NCBI GenBank assembly: GCA_021158735.1
Contig: JAGGUC010000064.1
Span: 1-7,016 of the forward strand
Direction: 5' to 3'
Origin: Desulfurococcales archaeon
GTDB lineage: Archaea > Thermoproteota > Thermoprotei_A > Sulfolobales > NBVN01
DNA length: 7,016 nucleotides
The notes below the pieces were generated by a model. That model was not told where the DNA came from, did not search any database, and worked only from the letters and a program-made list of their open reading frames with translations. The translations under genes were made by a program, and so were the position numbers. Below are positions 4,752 through 7,016 of the stretch, piece by piece. Position 1 is the stretch's first letter. Each line of letters begins with the position of its first letter.

Positions 4752-5747
4752 GTGAGTGGTGAGGGAGTACTCGTTTACGCTGAGTATATTGAGGGGATGC
4801 TGCATCCAGTAACCTACGAGTTGATAGGTAAGGGCAGGGAATTAATAAGTAAACTAGGTGGCTCAGTTAAGGCAGTCATCATAGGTTCTGGAGCGAGTGG
4901 CCGCGCTGAAGAACTCATTCACTACGGTGCCGATGAAGTTTACGTCTATGAGTGCAGTGAGGGAGTAGCGCTCAACACACTCCTGCATAAAGAGTTGTTA
5001 GTGAGTTTAATCCATGAAATTAAACCTAAGTTAGTGCTTTACGGTGCTACACCCTGGGGGAGGTCCCTAGCACCTAGGGTAGCTGCGGCTCTGAGAACGG
5101 GGCTCACAGCTGACTGCTTAGATGTCTACGTTACTGATGACGGCAGCATAGTCCAGGTCAGGCCAGCCTTCACAGGCAATATAATAGCTCACATAAAAAC
5201 CGTAACTACTCCTGTAATGACTACTGTTAGGTACAAGGTATTCAAGCCACCTAAGAAGGCCCCCTCAAGAAATGGAAAAGTAATTATTAGGGAAGTTCCT
5301 GCTGATGGCGATATCCATCATAAGGAAATTGAAGTATTGGGTAAGGTCAGAGAGAAGGAAGTCAACATAGCTGATGCCGATGTAATCGTAGCTGGGGGTA
5401 AGGGCCTTAAGAGGAGAGAGGACCTTAAGTTACTTGAGGAACTAGCTGAGCTCTTGGGTGGTGTACTGGCTGTTAGCAGGCCCTTAGTTGATGCTGGATG
5501 GGCATCTAAGGACAGGCAGGTCGGGTTCAGCGGTAACGTAGTTAAGCCTAGGGTCTACATAGCCTGCGGCATATCAGGGTCTCCACAGCATCTTGCTGGT
5601 ATGAAGGACTCTAAGGTGATTATAGCAGTGAACATAGATCCTTCAGCATCCATAGCTAAGTACAGCGACCTCTTCGTCGTAGGTGACTTATATGAGGTCG
5701 TGCCTAAGCTTATAGAGGAGATAAAACGTGTTAGGGGGAAGCCATGA
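4752..5747 (+). CDS. etfA: Electron transfer flavoprotein alpha subunit (EtfA/FixB)
   Basis: A 331-residue alpha subunit that binds the electron-carrying FAD of the Etf heterodimer. The N-terminal domain (about 5-165) contains PWGRSLAPRVAAALRTGLTADC (positions 101-122 in part) and VQVRPAFTGNIIA (134-146), a pattern seen in EtfA of anaerobes and bifurcating complexes and not in the mitochondrial type. A linker (about 166-205) leads to the FAD domain: AGGKGLK (214-220), SRPLVDAGW (242-250), DRQVGFSG (254-261) and the signature VYIACGISGSPQHLAGM (268-284). Two positions deviate from the common form: Phe259 where GQTG/GQSG is usual, and Ser277-Pro278 where AI is usual. There is no N-terminal ferredoxin domain, unlike LctC of Acetobacterium. 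GTG follows the etfB stop with no gap, and its TGA overlaps the next ATG by four bases. Confidence 0.95.
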   Translation: MSGEGVLVYAEYIEGMLHPVTYELIGKGRELISKLGGSVKAVIIGSGASGRAEELIHYGADEVYVYECSEGVALNTLLHKELLVSLIHEIKPKLVLYGATPWGRSLAPRVAAALRTGLTADCLDVYVTDDGSIVQVRPAFTGNIIAHIKTVTTPVMTTVRYKVFKPPKKAPSRNGKVIIREVPADGDIHHKEIEVLGKVREKEVNIADADVIVAGGKGLKRREDLKLLEELAELLGGVLAVSRPLVDAGWASKDRQVGFSGNVVKPRVYIACGISGSPQHLAGMKDSKVIIAVNIDPSASIAKYSDLFVVGDLYEVVPKLIEEIKRVRGKP

Positions 5748-7016
5748 CACTTAAGCCCGAACTAATTAATGAGTTAAAGAAGATAGTTGGTAGTGATTGG
5801 GTAGTAACTAATAGGGAGTTGATCGAGAGATACCTCTACGATGAGACATCTGAGGAAGTAAGGCCTAAGGCAGCCGAGGAAGTAGTCGTTGTTAAGCCGA
5901 AAACTGCTGAGGAGGTATCGGAGGTACTCAAGCTAGCTAATAGGGAAGGTGTTCCAGTTTACCCGAGGGGTGGGGGCACAGGGTTAGTTGGTGGTGCAGT
6001 TCCTACTAAACCAGGCATCGTGCTGTCCCTAGAGAGAATGGATGATGTGGTAATAGATACTGAGAACCTAGTGGCTGAGGTGGGTGCTGGTGTAACGCTC
6101 TCAAAACTTATTGAGGAGGCTGAAGGGGCAGGTCTTTTCTTCCCACCCCACCCAGGTGATGAGGGTGCCTTCATTGGGGGTATGATAGCTACGAATGCTG
6201 GTGGTGCCAGAGCTGTCAGGACTGGTGTTATGAGGAACTACGTTCTCGGGATTGAGGTAGTCCTACCTACTGGCCAGATCCTTAGGCTGGGTGGTAATGT
6301 AATTAAAAACAACATGGGCTACAACCTAATACACTTAATAATAGGTAGTGAAGGCACTCTCGGAGTTATTACCAAGGCCTATATAAGGCTCTACCCCAAG
6401 TACGGTGCTAGCGCCACAATGGTTATTCCCTTCAATAGCAGGTTAGATGCCATTAATACGTCTTATGAAATAATGAGGAGTGGTGTAACACCACTCCTCT
6501 TAGAGTACGCTGAGAAGGGGATTCTTGAGAAGTCAGCTAACTACTTAGGTCTTAAGTGGCCTGCTGAGGAGGGTACAGCACACTTAATTGTGACTGTGAG
6601 TGAGGCCTTGGAAGACTCGGTATATGGTGAGTTAGAGGTGATTAATTCAATAGCTGAGAAACGCGGTGCTCTGGAGCCTATAGTAGCTACTAGGGACGAT
6701 GAGCAGGCAGAAATACTTAAGATTAGGAGTGAGATCTACAGTGCATTAAAGAAGGACATGGTTGATGCCTTAGACGTCTCTCTACCCTTAGGGAAGGTTT
6801 ATGAGTTCATGGAAGGTATTGATGAACTTGAGGGGAGGTACGGCACATGGATACCTATTTGTGGTCATGTAGGTGACGGAAACCTTCACCCACACATTCT
6901 GAGGAAGGAGGGCTGGGGAGCGGAGATGTACGAGAAGCTTAAGGACGACATATACGACCTCACTATGAGATTAGGAGGCTCAATAACAGGTGAGCACGGT
7001 GTAGGAGCTACTAGAA
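5744..7016 (+). CDS. FAD-linked 2-hydroxyacid dehydrogenase, GlcD/D-lactate dehydrogenase type (3' end beyond window)
   Basis: Flavoenzyme of the GlcD/Dld/D-2-hydroxyglutarate dehydrogenase family. 424 residues are present (last whole codon ends at 7015) of roughly 460-470 expected. Seen: the FAD-binding PCMH-fold domain with PRGGGTGLVGGAVP (74-87), PHPGDEGAFIGGMIATNAGG (135-154) and GSEGTLGVIT (201-210); then the C-terminal FAD-oxidase domain with GHVGDGNLHPH (His375, His382) and GSITGEHGVG (Glu417), the His-His-Glu metal site of this family. D-lactate, glycolate or another D-2-hydroxyacid is the likely substrate; which one cannot be told. No signal peptide or iron-sulphur cysteines are seen in the part present. 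ATG overlaps the etfA stop (ATGA) and follows AGGGGG (5733-5738). Position directly behind etfB-etfA implies Etf is its electron partner. Confidence 0.92.
   Translation, partial: MTLKPELINELKKIVGSDWVVTNRELIERYLYDETSEEVRPKAAEEVVVVKPKTAEEVSEVLKLANREGVPVYPRGGGTGLVGGAVPTKPGIVLSLERMDDVVIDTENLVAEVGAGVTLSKLIEEAEGAGLFFPPHPGDEGAFIGGMIATNAGGARAVRTGVMRNYVLGIEVVLPTGQILRLGGNVIKNNMGYNLIHLIIGSEGTLGVITKAYIRLYPKYGASATMVIPFNSRLDAINTSYEIMRSGVTPLLLEYAEKGILEKSANYLGLKWPAEEGTAHLIVTVSEALEDSVYGELEVINSIAEKRGALEPIVATRDDEQAEILKIRSEIYSALKKDMVDALDVSLPLGKVYEFMEGIDELEGRYGTWIPICGHVGDGNLHPHILRKEGWGAEMYEKLKDDIYDLTMRLGGSITGEHGVGATR

Noticed and set aside
5959..6174. 71-residue minus-strand open frame
   Set aside because: Antisense to the FAD-binding domain of the dehydrogenase; Pro/Ser-rich shadow of Gly-rich codons.

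Overview
The window looks like a chromosomal segment of a thermophilic archaeon of the Thermoproteota (Crenarchaeota). The reasons are: Arg is mostly AGG/AGA and Ile often ATA; genes are preceded by Shine-Dalgarno (SD) sequences of the GGAGGTGATC type or by TATA boxes close enough to imply leaderless transcripts; and DUF3782-like coiled-coil proteins and HTH_45-like winged-helix regulators are typical of that group. The genus cannot be read from this sequence. I see no tRNA, rRNA, CRISPR array or insertion sequence, and no stretch over 300 bases without a gene.

Left part (1-2270, all on the minus strand): an M20-family metallopeptidase/deacylase cut by the left edge; a 228-residue protein with a heptad-repeat coiled coil followed by a PD-(D/E)XK nuclease-like domain; and an 89-residue winged-helix regulator. 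The stop codons of the last two genes each lie in one arm of a long perfect inverted repeat (13 bp at 1200-1234, 11 bp at 1997-2039). Between these two genes is a short peptide-level relic of the nuclease-like family.

Middle (2271-3758): the regulator gene is divergent from a 214-residue beta-helix (bactofilin-like) protein. They share a 65-base intergenic region with a perfect 9-1-9 palindrome and a self-complementary TTATAA box, a compact candidate for an autoregulated two-way promoter. After the beta-helix gene comes a strong SD serving only a three-residue ORF, then a convergent GNAT acetyltransferase gene broken by at least one frameshift.

Right part (3963-7016, plus strand): a tightly coupled operon of EtfB, EtfA and a GlcD-type FAD-linked dehydrogenase that runs off the right edge. 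EtfB and EtfA resemble the anaerobe/bifurcating type of electron-transferring flavoprotein. The order etfB-etfA-FAD dehydrogenase matches the lctBCD type of electron-confurcating lactate dehydrogenase, so the likely role is oxidation of a 2-hydroxyacid such as D-lactate or glycolate through the flavoprotein. The etfB gene apparently starts with ACG at the place where relatives have ATG, directly behind a near-perfect SD.
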